NCBI GenBank assembly: GCA_017504335.1 | Contig: JAFVRI010000265.1 | Span: 1-22,837, forward strand | DNA length: 22,837 nt | DNA from: Clostridia bacterium | Lineage (GTDB): Bacteria > Bacillota > Clostridia > Oscillospirales > CAG-272 | Direction: 5' to 3' | Shown: positions 16,086 to 22,837 of the stretch, in pieces | Layout of the letters: every line of letters begins with the position of its first letter | Position numbering within the stretch: the stretch's first letter is position 1 | Made by a program: the position numbers and the translations under genes | The notes under the pieces: model-generated | Seen by the model: only the letters and a program-made list of their open reading frames with translations | Database searches by the model: none | Told to the model about the DNA's origin: nothing

Positions 16086-16116
16086 GTACTTGAAGTGATA
16101 TATAAGGAGGTTTTTT

Positions 16117-17469
16117 ATGTCCATCGAATTGCACGCCGCTCGGATTCGAAATATCAATGAGGCCGAGCAGAAAAATCGCGGATATTTTCGCAGAAGCCGT
16201 ATTCGGGATTACCGCCCGGGTCAGGTAACCTACGGCCTTGGTGATTATCCTGCCTACGTATCCGCCAAGCCCACGGAATATGACGTGAAGCTTTTGACCC
16301 AAATGGCAGAGGCGGGAGTAGAGCTGGTGCAGGTTCACGAGGAGTGGAACGATGCGGTCAGACTCTACGGTGCGGACAAATTCCATTCTCCCGATCACGA
16401 GGGAATGAAAGAATTCGTCGAGCTTTGCCACTCCTTGGGCATGAAGATCATTCCGTATGTATCCTCCGGTTTTTTCCAATACAATGATCCCGACTTCCGC
16501 GAGGATTTTGTCATCGACCATCCCGTACTCAAGGACGGCTTTTATGACCCCAAGCGCCTGTGGTGTACTCAGAACTATTTTAAATACCGCAAATGCTCTC
16601 CGGGAAGCGCCGCATGGCGGGAATATATTCTGCCCCGAACCTTCCGTGTTATGGAGGAATACTGTTTTGACGGCATTTTTAACGATTGGGGATATGACAA
16701 GGTGGCATTCGCACCGCCCATCGGTGCGCAACTGCCCTATGATCCGGAGATCGAGGATCTTCTCGGCATCATCTACAACGAGGTGAAGCGGCAGGGTGGT
16801 ATCTATAAGCTCCATGCCGACCGCAACAACGCTCCCCCTGTTAAGGATCGGGTCTATGACTATCTGTGGATCGGTGAGGCGGTGGTGGATAAGACCCCCG
16901 GTGTGGGCAAGGATTATCCCAACTACGTGGTTCCGTGTATCGATCTGCACTATGCGGCAGAAGCGGGGGACGCGGGAATGGCAAGAACCATTCCGTATCT
17001 TCAATTTCCGCTCCTGAAATACGGCAGACCGATCTATGGCAACAATCAAAATCTGCCCGGCGTGACCTACTACGGCGGAGACGAGCAGGATTTCTATACC
17101 CGTGTGGCGGCATACATGAAGGAGCATCCCAACGGCCCCTACGTGTATAGCCTTTGGTCGGCGATCCCCGACGATCCCACGGAGTATCCCAACTGGCTCA
17201 AGTATTTGAAGCTGTACCGTCCCATGGTCACCGAGAACAGCCTTGCGTATATCGAGCTGTCCGAGAGCGAGTACATCAAATCTCCCTTGGGCGGCAATAT
17301 GGTGGCATCCATGTTCGTCAACGAGGAGATCTATCTGGCGGTATCCAACTTTGACGACAAGCCCTATGAGCTGGTGCTGGACGGCATCTGGCGAGACCGT
17401 GAAACGGGAGAGCGGGGAAGTCGCTTTACCGTTGTCAAAAACAAAATGAGATTTTTGATTAAGGAATAA
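16117..17469 (+). CDS. Unassigned TIM-barrel-like protein, possible glycosidase
   Basis: The protein has 450 residues and a strong AAGGAGG 6 bases before the ATG. I do not recognise a named family. The sequence reads like an alpha/beta barrel of the glycosidase kind, with repeated strand endings carrying acidic and aromatic residues: VQVH74-E75-E76-W-N-D79, then IIPYVSSGFFQY, DG-IFND190-WGYD194, YKLHADRNN, DYLWIGE, a PYVYSLWSAIPDDP segment, and a C-terminal beta-rich stretch (about 370-450) ending like the small all-beta domain that follows many glycosidase barrels. E75/E76, D190 and D194 are candidate catalytic residues. There is no signal peptide, so it is probably cytoplasmic. It is divergent from uxaC and shares its regulatory region, suggesting a role in handling uronate-containing oligosaccharides. 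Function is unproven. Confidence 0.7.
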   Translation: MSIELHAARIRNINEAEQKNRGYFRRSRIRDYRPGQVTYGLGDYPAYVSAKPTEYDVKLLTQMAEAGVELVQVHEEWNDAVRLYGADKFHSPDHEGMKEFVELCHSLGMKIIPYVSSGFFQYNDPDFREDFVIDHPVLKDGFYDPKRLWCTQNYFKYRKCSPGSAAWREYILPRTFRVMEEYCFDGIFNDWGYDKVAFAPPIGAQLPYDPEIEDLLGIIYNEVKRQGGIYKLHADRNNAPPVKDRVYDYLWIGEAVVDKTPGVGKDYPNYVVPCIDLHYAAEAGDAGMARTIPYLQFPLLKYGRPIYGNNQNLPGVTYYGGDEQDFYTRVAAYMKEHPNGPYVYSLWSAIPDDPTEYPNWLKYLKLYRPMVTENSLAYIELSESEYIKSPLGGNMVASMFVNEEIYLAVSNFDDKPYELVLDGIWRDRETGERGSRFTVVKNKMRFLIKE

Positions 17470-17474
17470 AAAGA

Positions 17475-17504
17475 ACGGCTGTTGCGTGCGCAACAGCCGT
17501 TTTT
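17475..17504. terminator. Bidirectional terminator between TIM-barrel and HAD genes
   Basis: A perfect 12-base inverted repeat (17475-17486 and 17489-17500) is followed by TTTT, five bases after the TIM-barrel stop and next to the end of the minus-strand HAD gene. Confidence 0.88.
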
Positions 17505-18137
17505 CTATTTAAGCAATTCGGAAAAATCGTAGATATAGCGGTCGGTAACAGATCGGATCTCTTTTTCATATTCTGCAGAGCTGTCATCGTAAACGCCATA
17601 TACCGTCATTCCCGCGGATTTAGCGGTTCTGTCCGCATGGAAGTTGTCGTCCAAAAATATTATCTTTTCTACGGGTACACCGATCTTTTCTGTCACCATA
17701 CGGTAGATTTCGGGATCGGATTTGTTGGTGTTGAAATCATTGCAAGACCAGACGTGGGTGAAATAATCATAGATCCCCAACCGTTTCAGGCAGGGGTCTA
17801 ACATTTCGTGAGGGCTTGCGGTGAGTACGTTCAGAGCATCCCCCCGCTCCTTCAAGGCACGAACCGTCTCGATCACGTGCGCTTTGGCAGGAACGGTCTC
17901 GGTATATGCCTTGATTGCATATTCGTACATCCGTCCGAGAATTTCTTCGTAGGTGAGGGGAACGCCCAGCTTGAGATAGTATCTTGCCGTGTCCGCATAG
18001 CCAAGGGGTGTTATGATCTTCAAAAGATCGTTTCCGTAGGGAATCCCCGTTTCGTCCAGGATCCGAGTCATGACACCGGCAAAGGTCGGCATGGAATCCA
18101 CCAGCGTTCCGTCAAAATCGAAAAGATAGGTTTTCAT
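17505..18137 (-). CDS. HAD-superfamily phosphatase, phosphoglycolate phosphatase-like
   Basis: The protein has 210 residues. Motif I is D7-F-D9-G-T near the start (D7 the nucleophile), motif II is LTAS, motif III is Lys in the NTNKSDPEIY segment, and motif IV is FLDDN. The helical cap between motifs I and II matches HAD subfamily IA (Gph, beta-phosphoglucomutase and related small-molecule phosphatases). The substrate cannot be deduced. It is cytoplasmic and the last gene of the minus-strand operon, 19 bases after ddh, with GGAG before the start. It could be a housekeeping or repair phosphatase. Confidence 0.9.
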   Translation of the reverse strand: MKTYLFDFDGTLVDSMPTFAGVMTRILDETGIPYGNDLLKIITPLGYADTARYYLKLGVPLTYEEILGRMYEYAIKAYTETVPAKAHVIETVRALKERGDALNVLTASPHEMLDPCLKRLGIYDYFTHVWSCNDFNTNKSDPEIYRMVTEKIGVPVEKIIFLDDNFHADRTAKSAGMTVYGVYDDSSAEYEKEIRSVTDRYIYDFSELLK

Positions 18138-18156
18138 GAGAATCTCCGAGAGAAAA

Positions 18157-19143
18157 TTAAAGCAGGGAAGCGATCAGCTCTTCGTGGGACATGGGGCTGA
18201 GGTACGCAGGGGGGACATCCAGTACGGTCTTGCAGCCGCAGATCCCCTCGGCGTGCATTCTCGCTACCGCGCGTGCGTAGGCGACGATGACCGAGGCGGT
18301 GAATTCGGGGTTGGAATCCAGCTTCAGGCGGTATTCGATCACGTGATTGTGTTCCAGATCCTTTCCCGTCTTACCCGTGTGGATCACAAATCCGCCGTGG
18401 GGAATGCCGCTGTGGTCACGGATCAACTCTTCTTCGGTGATAAAGTGGACCGTGGTGTCGTAGTCCGCAAAATAGTTGGGCATCTCCTTGATCTCTCGCT
18501 CGATGCGAGAAAGATCTGCGTCTTCTTTGGCAACCACAAAGCACTCTCTTGTGTGCTTCTGTCGAGTGGTCAGCTCGGGGCAGGACCCGCTCCGAACCGC
18601 ATCCAACGCTGCCTCCACGGGAATGGTGTATTGCTTTGCGTTCTTTACACCCTCAATGCGCCGAATGGCATCAGAGTGCCCCTGGCTCACACCCTTGCCC
18701 CAAAAGGTATAGGTTTTTCCGTCGGGAAGAATGGCACCCGCATACAGACGGTTCAGGGAGAACATTCCGGGATCCCAGCCTGCGCTGATGAGTGCCGTGG
18801 TTTCCGCTTTTATGGCAGAAGCGTTGACCTTTGCAAAATGCTCGGGAATTCTTGCGTGAGTGTCAAAGCTGTCGACCACGCAAAATTGCTTTGCGAGAGC
18901 GGGGGTCTGCTCGGGGAGATCGGTGGCGCTTCCTCCGCAAAGGATCATCACGTCGATCTTTCCAACCCATTGCTCCGCTTCCGATACATGGCAAACGGGA
19001 ACACCCGCACTTCCGATGGAAAGGGTTGCGGGGTCACGGCGGGTAAAGACCGCCGCAAGGGTCATGTCCGAGTTTTGACGAATGGCATTCTCAATGCCTC
19101 TGCCAAGATTTCCGTATCCGTAAATTCCGATTCTGATGCTCAT
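18157..19143 (-). CDS. ddh: meso-Diaminopimelate D-dehydrogenase
   Basis: This NADPH-dependent enzyme makes meso-diaminopimelate directly from tetrahydrodipicolinate and ammonia, giving lysine and the peptidoglycan cross-linking residue in one step. The 328 residues match the family's usual length. Signatures are the N-terminal Rossmann motif GYGNLGRG, CGGSATDLPEQ, VVDSFDTHARIPEH, SAGWDPGMFSLNR and FWGKGVSQGHSDAIRR, followed by the substrate-binding C-terminal half with HGGFVIHTG and NPEFTASV. The GGAGG ribosome binding site is 7 bases upstream, in the 15-base gap after the hydroxyacid dehydrogenase. The Ddh route is scattered among bacteria and often horizontally acquired, but nothing in its codon use here stands out. 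Confidence 0.96.
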   Translation of the reverse strand: MSIRIGIYGYGNLGRGIENAIRQNSDMTLAAVFTRRDPATLSIGSAGVPVCHVSEAEQWVGKIDVMILCGGSATDLPEQTPALAKQFCVVDSFDTHARIPEHFAKVNASAIKAETTALISAGWDPGMFSLNRLYAGAILPDGKTYTFWGKGVSQGHSDAIRRIEGVKNAKQYTIPVEAALDAVRSGSCPELTTRQKHTRECFVVAKEDADLSRIEREIKEMPNYFADYDTTVHFITEEELIRDHSGIPHGGFVIHTGKTGKDLEHNHVIEYRLKLDSNPEFTASVIVAYARAVARMHAEGICGCKTVLDVPPAYLSPMSHEELIASLL

Positions 19144-19158
19144 AATTTTTCCTCCGGG

Positions 19159-20109
19159 TTATACAATGCGATTGGTTCTGTCTCCCCGTTCAAAGGAGGC
19201 AATATTTTCTCCGATAACGGAGATGCAACGGTTTCTCGCCTCAATGGCGCTCCATGCCATGTGAGGGGTGAAACACACGTTCTTTCGGTTCATAATGCGG
19301 GTGAAGGGGTGAGTGGCGGGGAAAGGCTCCGCGGAATACACATCCACTCCAAGACCGCCAAGATGTCCGTTCTCAATGGCTTCGACAAGTGCTTCCTCGT
19401 CGGTGACCGCCCCTCTGGCAACATTGAGGAGAATGGTACCCTTCTTCATAGAAGCAATGCGCTCCCGAGAGATCATGCCTCTCGTTTCCTCGGTCAGAGG
19501 AACGTGAAGGGAAACAATGTCAGCACGTTGGCAAAGCTCGTCAATATCTACCTGCTCATAATGCGGATCGGGAGACCGACGGCACATCAGCACCCGACAT
19601 CCGAATGCTTCGGCAAGTGCGGCAACTCTGCCGCCGATGGCACCGCCGCCTACCACACCCCATGTCAGCGAGGATAACTCGTGATAGGGCGGGATCAAGT
19701 GGTTTGCCATACCCGATGAGGTGTAGCTTCCATCACGGACGAAAGACGTATATTCCTCTAAATGGTTGGCAAGGGATAGAGCCATGCAGAGGGTCAGCTG
19801 CGCTACGCTTTCGGTGGAGTAGCCGGGCACGTTGCAAAGCGCAATCCCGTGAGCGGCACACCAAACGGTATCAATGTTATCATAGCCCGTTGCGGTAACG
19901 CAGATCAGACGAAGGGCTTTCGCTTCCGCCAAATTACTTTCATTCAGCTTGATTTTGTTGGTGACGATCACTTCCGCTTCTTTTGTGCGCTCGGCGACCT
20001 CCGAAGGGAGAGTGGATCGGTATTCGGTCACGGTTCCCGCTTGGCGGATGGGAGAAAGATCCACGTCCGCACCAAGAGTTCCCGTATCTAACAGTACGAT
20101 GTTCATCAT
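19159..20109 (-). CDS. NAD-dependent D-2-hydroxyacid dehydrogenase
   Basis: The protein has 316 residues of the glycerate/hydroxypyruvate reductase type. The first part contains ICVTATGYDNID, followed by NVPGYSTESVAQLTL. The nucleotide-binding fold has GVVGGGAIGGRV. The catalytic triad is recognisable: Arg in NVARGAVTDEEAL, Glu in GVDVYSAEPFP and His in FTPHMAW. It should reduce a 2-keto acid to a D-2-hydroxy acid in the cytoplasm, possibly hydroxypyruvate, glyoxylate or phenylpyruvate. The start forms an ATGA overlap with the end of the topoisomerase gene and has only a weak ribosome binding site, so it probably depends on translational coupling. An ATG one codon later is equally possible. 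Confidence 0.92.
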   Translation of the reverse strand: MMNIVLLDTGTLGADVDLSPIRQAGTVTEYRSTLPSEVAERTKEAEVIVTNKIKLNESNLAEAKALRLICVTATGYDNIDTVWCAAHGIALCNVPGYSTESVAQLTLCMALSLANHLEEYTSFVRDGSYTSSGMANHLIPPYHELSSLTWGVVGGGAIGGRVAALAEAFGCRVLMCRRSPDPHYEQVDIDELCQRADIVSLHVPLTEETRGMISRERIASMKKGTILLNVARGAVTDEEALVEAIENGHLGGLGVDVYSAEPFPATHPFTRIMNRKNVCFTPHMAWSAIEARNRCISVIGENIASFERGDRTNRIV

Positions 20110-22112
20110 ATGTCCGCGTCTTTCATATATTCGCTGCCGTGAAGGGCAATGAATTCCTTGCGGGCAGGGAGATTGTTGCCCAGCAGGGTATCGAAGATTT
20201 CCTCGGTCTTTTGGGCGTCGGTGGGGGTTACTGACACCAAACGGCGAGTAGCGGGGTGCATGGTGGTACGGGACATCATTTCGGGCTCGTTTTCACCAAG
20301 ACCCTTCGAGCGCTGAAGGGTATATTTTTGCTTGCCCAGCTTCTTGAGAATATCTGCCTTTTCAAATTCGTCATAGGCAAAATAGGTCTCGTCCTTGGTG
20401 GTGATTTCAAAGAGAGGGGTCTCCGCAATGAACACCTTTCCTTCCTTCAGAAGGGTGGGAAGGAGACGGTAGAAAAGGGTCAGAAGCAGGGTTCGGATCT
20501 GGAAGCCGTCCTCGTCCGCATCGGTACAAATGATGATCTTAGACCAACGTAGGGAAGCCAGATCGAAGGTCACAAGGTCTCCCTTGACCTTACGGTCGGT
20601 GATCTCCACACCGCAGCCAATGACACGGAGCAGGTCGGTGATGATCTCACTCTTGAAGATCTGGTCGTAGGTGCTCTTCATGCAGTTCAGGGTCTTTCCG
20701 CGAACGGGAATGATCGCCTGAAAATCGGCATTTCTCGCTTCCTTACAGGAGGACAGAGCCGAGTCGCCCTCCACGATATACAGCTCGCGGATATTGGGAT
20801 CCTTAGAGCGGCAGTTGACGAACTTTTCCACACGGCTGGCAATATCCATGGTGCCCGAAAGCTTTTTCTTGATGTTGAGACGCTCGGTCTCCGCATTCTC
20901 GCGGCTTCTCTTGTTGATGAGCACCTGGTTGGCAAACAGCTCGGCGGCAGTGGGATTCTCCACAAAGTAGATCTCTAAGTTCTCTTTGAGGAAGGAAGTC
21001 ATTGCCTCGTAAATGAAGGTGTTGGTGATCGACTTCTTGGTCTGGTTCTCGTAGGAGGTCATGGTGGAGAAGCTGTTGGAAACCAACAGAAGACAGTCTG
21101 CCACGTCAGTAAAGGTGATTTTCTTCTCGTTCTTTTTGTATTTGCCTTGCGCCTTCAGGTATTTGTCCAACGCATTGACAAAGGCAACCTTGACCGCATT
21201 GTCGGGCGAACCGCCGTACTCCAGAAAGCTGGAGTTGTGGTAGTATTCCAAGCGGTTGACCATGTTGGAGACACAGAAGGAAACGTCCGCCTTCAGACGG
21301 TACTCATCCTTGTCGGCACGGTCACGACCCTGAGTCTCCAAATGCCAAAGTACAGGAGCTGTAATGGCAGTTTCGCCTGCCAGCTCGGAAATGTAATCAG
21401 AAATTCCGTTTTCGTAAAGGAAGCGGTGTTCCTCAAATTTTCCGTCGTTTCCTTGCAATTTCAGCAAAAAGCTGATGCCGGGATTGACCACCGATTGACG
21501 GCGCATGGTCTCGATGAAAAATTCATGCGGAATGTTGATGTCGGTAAAGACCTCCAGATCGGGACGCCAGTGAATGACCGTACCTGTACGGCGTTCGTTC
21601 CGCTCCAAGGGGCGAATCGCAAGCTCGGTTACGGGCTCTCCCTTTTTGAAACTGATCTTCGATTCATTGGTTCCGTCATAGGAGAATACGTCCATAAATT
21701 CGGAGCTGTACTGGGTCGCACAAGCACCGAGGCCGTTCAATCCAAGGGAAAATTCATAGGCGGAGGAGCCATTGTTGTTGTCATACTTTCCGCCTGCGTA
21801 AAGCTCGCAGTAAATCAGATCCCAGTTCCAGCGGCCCTCTGCTTCATTGTAGCCCAGAGGAACCCCTCGACCATGGTCATCCACACGGATGGATCGGTCG
21901 GCAAAGGCGGTGACGGTGATCACATTTCCGTGACCTTCTCTTGCCTCGTCCACCGAGTTGGAGAGGATCTCGAAGAAGGAATGCTCGCATCCTTCCAAAC
22001 CGTCCGAACCGAAAATAACACCCGGACGCTTTCGAACACGGTCTGCACCCTTCAGTGCCTTGATGCTCTGGTCATTATATTGTTGTTTTTGCGTTTCTTT
22101 TTTAACTGCCAT
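20106..22112 (-). CDS. Divergent type IIA DNA topoisomerase B subunit (ParE/GyrB-like)
   Basis: The protein has 668 residues from the ATG at 22112 (AAGGAT upstream). The N-terminal GHKL ATPase has E48-ILSN52-SVDEA, VDDHGRGVP and SLGLNGLGACATQ. The transducer domain has ENQTKKSI, containing the conserved QTK loop. The TOPRIM domain has E448-GDSA and D531-A-D533-E-D535-G, followed by FQIRTLLLTLFYR and QRSKGLGE. In classical GyrB/ParE these read EGDSAGGSAKQGR and DADVDGxHIRTL; here the first continues SALSSCKEAR and the second reads DEDGFQI. Key acidic residues survive, so activity is likely. It appears to be the diverged second topoisomerase of Clostridia. It should work with a ParC/GyrA-type subunit to relax or decatenate DNA, but no such gene is adjacent; the next gene overlaps by 4 bases and is metabolic. 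The reading frame upstream has no stop before the YbaK-like fragment. Confidence 0.9.
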   Translation of the reverse strand: MAVKKETQKQQYNDQSIKALKGADRVRKRPGVIFGSDGLEGCEHSFFEILSNSVDEAREGHGNVITVTAFADRSIRVDDHGRGVPLGYNEAEGRWNWDLIYCELYAGGKYDNNNGSSAYEFSLGLNGLGACATQYSSEFMDVFSYDGTNESKISFKKGEPVTELAIRPLERNERRTGTVIHWRPDLEVFTDINIPHEFFIETMRRQSVVNPGISFLLKLQGNDGKFEEHRFLYENGISDYISELAGETAITAPVLWHLETQGRDRADKDEYRLKADVSFCVSNMVNRLEYYHNSSFLEYGGSPDNAVKVAFVNALDKYLKAQGKYKKNEKKITFTDVADCLLLVSNSFSTMTSYENQTKKSITNTFIYEAMTSFLKENLEIYFVENPTAAELFANQVLINKRSRENAETERLNIKKKLSGTMDIASRVEKFVNCRSKDPNIRELYIVEGDSALSSCKEARNADFQAIIPVRGKTLNCMKSTYDQIFKSEIITDLLRVIGCGVEITDRKVKGDLVTFDLASLRWSKIIICTDADEDGFQIRTLLLTLFYRLLPTLLKEGKVFIAETPLFEITTKDETYFAYDEFEKADILKKLGKQKYTLQRSKGLGENEPEMMSRTTMHPATRRLVSVTPTDAQKTEEIFDTLLGNNLPARKEFIALHGSEYMKDADI

Positions 22113-22352
22113 ATTCGATCCTTTTTCTGTCGTATTATAAGCCTCGCGGGGCTTGCAGAGATCCTCCCAGGAGATGGCGCGGGAGGAGGTGAATAACTCA
22201 TCGGGAGAAAGAACCACCGCACTGCTTGCCGTACCTGCGGCGGGATATACGGTATCAAAGCGCTTGAGCGATTCGTCCAAATATACCGAAACACCGTCGG
22301 GAAGGGCAAAAGGACACACACCGCCCACGCTGCCGCTGCGGATTTCCGCGCA
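22113..22352 (-). pseudogene. C-terminal fragment of YbaK/EbsC-family aminoacyl-tRNA deacylase, no stop before the next gene
   Basis: On the minus strand the frame upstream of the topoisomerase encodes a recognisable YbaK/EbsC C-terminus: SVGGVCPFALPDG, VYLDESLKRFDTVYPAAG, then a VVLSPDELF segment and WEDLCK. This family hydrolyses mischarged aminoacyl-tRNAs such as Cys-tRNA(Pro). About 80 codons remain out of the usual 155-160, because the N-terminal half is cut off near 22350 by the smc sequence on the other strand. After WEDLCK, where family members normally end, the frame continues for 14 codons straight into the topoisomerase ATG with no stop. That makes it either a stop-loss fusion or two genes sharing a frame. 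The exact upstream edge is uncertain by about 20 bases. Confidence 0.75.
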
Positions 22353-22837
22353 GAGGCTGCTGCCATCGCCGCAGAAAACGCCCAGATCGAAGAGCGCAAA
22401 GCCACTGTTGAGGCGGAGCAGACCAGCGGCGAAGAGCAGCTGGAAAAGAGCCGCAAAGAGGCCAAGGCCAACCGCCGGGCGTTGGAAGACGCCCAGGATG
22501 AGGCCACTGCCGTCGCCAATATCATCGCAGGCCATAACCTGCGCATGGAGGAGCGGAAAAAGAAGGCTGCCGCTGCCTCTGAAGCCAGAGTGAAGCTGAC
22601 CATGGATGTGGGTGCGCTGGATAACCGCATCCGCCTCCTGACGGAGATGGAGAAGGAGTACGAAGGCTTCTCCAAGGCTGTCAAGGTGGTCATGCAGGCC
22701 AAGGGCAGCCTGCGGGGCATCCACGGTCCTGTTGCAAACCTGATGAAAACGGACCGCCAGTATTCTCTCGCCATTGAGATCGCACTGGGTGCGGGTCTGC
22801 AGAATATTGTGGTGGACCGGGAGGAGGACGCCAAGAG
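22353..22837 (+). CDS. smc: SMC chromosome-segregation protein fragment (coiled coil and hinge)
   Basis: The plus-strand frame starting near 22353 is open to the window end for 161 codons and encodes a charged Ala/Glu/Lys-rich coiled coil (EAAAIAAENAQIEERK, RMEERKKKAA). It runs into the first part of the SMC hinge: GSLRGIHGPVANLM, YSLAIEIALGAGLQNIVV, DREEDAK. SMC is the condensin ATPase that organises the chromosome, normally about 1,190 residues with the hinge near 500-650. The ATPase head and the first several hundred residues are missing, with no start codon or ribosome binding site at the left edge, while the right edge continues outside. Codons here are rich in third-position C (GCC, CGC, ATC, GTC), unlike the neighbouring genes, suggesting a different source. 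The long minus-strand frame opposite is an antisense shadow. Confidence 0.85.

Noticed and set aside
15976..17493. A 505-codon minus-strand frame opposite the TIM-barrel gene
   Set aside because: The plus-strand gene has a promoter, a strong ribosome binding site and barrel-like sequence; the minus-strand translation has no recognisable domain.
18136..19677. A 513-codon plus-strand frame opposite ddh and the hydroxyacid dehydrogenase
   Set aside because: Antisense to two confidently identified enzymes; low-complexity translation.
22113..22724. N-terminal 204-residue extension of the topoisomerase up to a GTG at 22724
   Set aside because: The part beyond about 22350 is the antisense of the smc fragment; only the YbaK-like piece next to the topoisomerase is meaningful, and the topoisomerase has its own start at 22112.

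Overview
The window looks like a chromosomal stretch from a plant-glycan-using Gram-positive anaerobe of the Clostridia, probably an uncultured gut member of the Oscillospirales/Christensenellales type. This is inferred from near-consensus SigA promoters, strong AGGAGG-type ribosome binding sites, lipoprotein signal peptides, meso-diaminopimelate dehydrogenase and a CotH protein. No rRNA, tRNA, CRISPR array or insertion sequence was seen. No gene-free stretch exceeds about 230 bases.

Region 1 (1-6735, plus strand) is a cell-surface block. It holds the 3' end of a large right-handed beta-helix protein with GGA(I/F/M)Y and FxxN repeats, a translationally coupled lipoprotein with two degenerate phospholipase-D-type HxK motifs, a terminator, and then a lipoprotein with a Glu/Thr/Ser stalk, a Big2-like Ig domain and a CotH kinase domain. 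The CotH gene has its own perfect-consensus promoter and a leader of about 150 nt.

Region 2 (6807-17469) is a set of sugar-acid and pentose genes arranged around two divergent promoter regions. An AraC regulator (minus) faces a three-gene operon: a GH4 glycosidase with the CHGV signature linked to alpha-glucuronidases/galacturonidases, L-arabinose isomerase, and an FGGY kinase likely to act as ribulokinase. A neutral-ceramidase-fold protein follows under its own promoter. On the minus strand, uxaC (uronate isomerase) is coupled to a cytoplasmic NodB-type deacetylase. Divergent from uxaC is an apparently unclassified TIM-barrel-like protein. Together these suggest intracellular breakdown of short acidic oligosaccharides carrying glucuronate/galacturonate and arabinose, such as arabinoglucuronoxylan or pectin side chains. 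Transporters, araD and the later uronate steps are not in the window.

Region 3 (17505-22112, minus strand) reads as one tight operon: a divergent type IIA topoisomerase B subunit, a D-2-hydroxyacid dehydrogenase, diaminopimelate dehydrogenase (ddh) and a HAD phosphatase.

The right end (22113-22837) is anomalous. The C-terminal part of a YbaK/EbsC-family protein (minus) runs in frame, with no stop codon, into the topoisomerase gene. At about 22350 it meets a plus-strand fragment of smc (coiled coil into hinge) with a different codon style. Both genes are truncated at the same point, which suggests a chimeric contig or a rearrangement. I regard this junction as the main caution for any use of the window.
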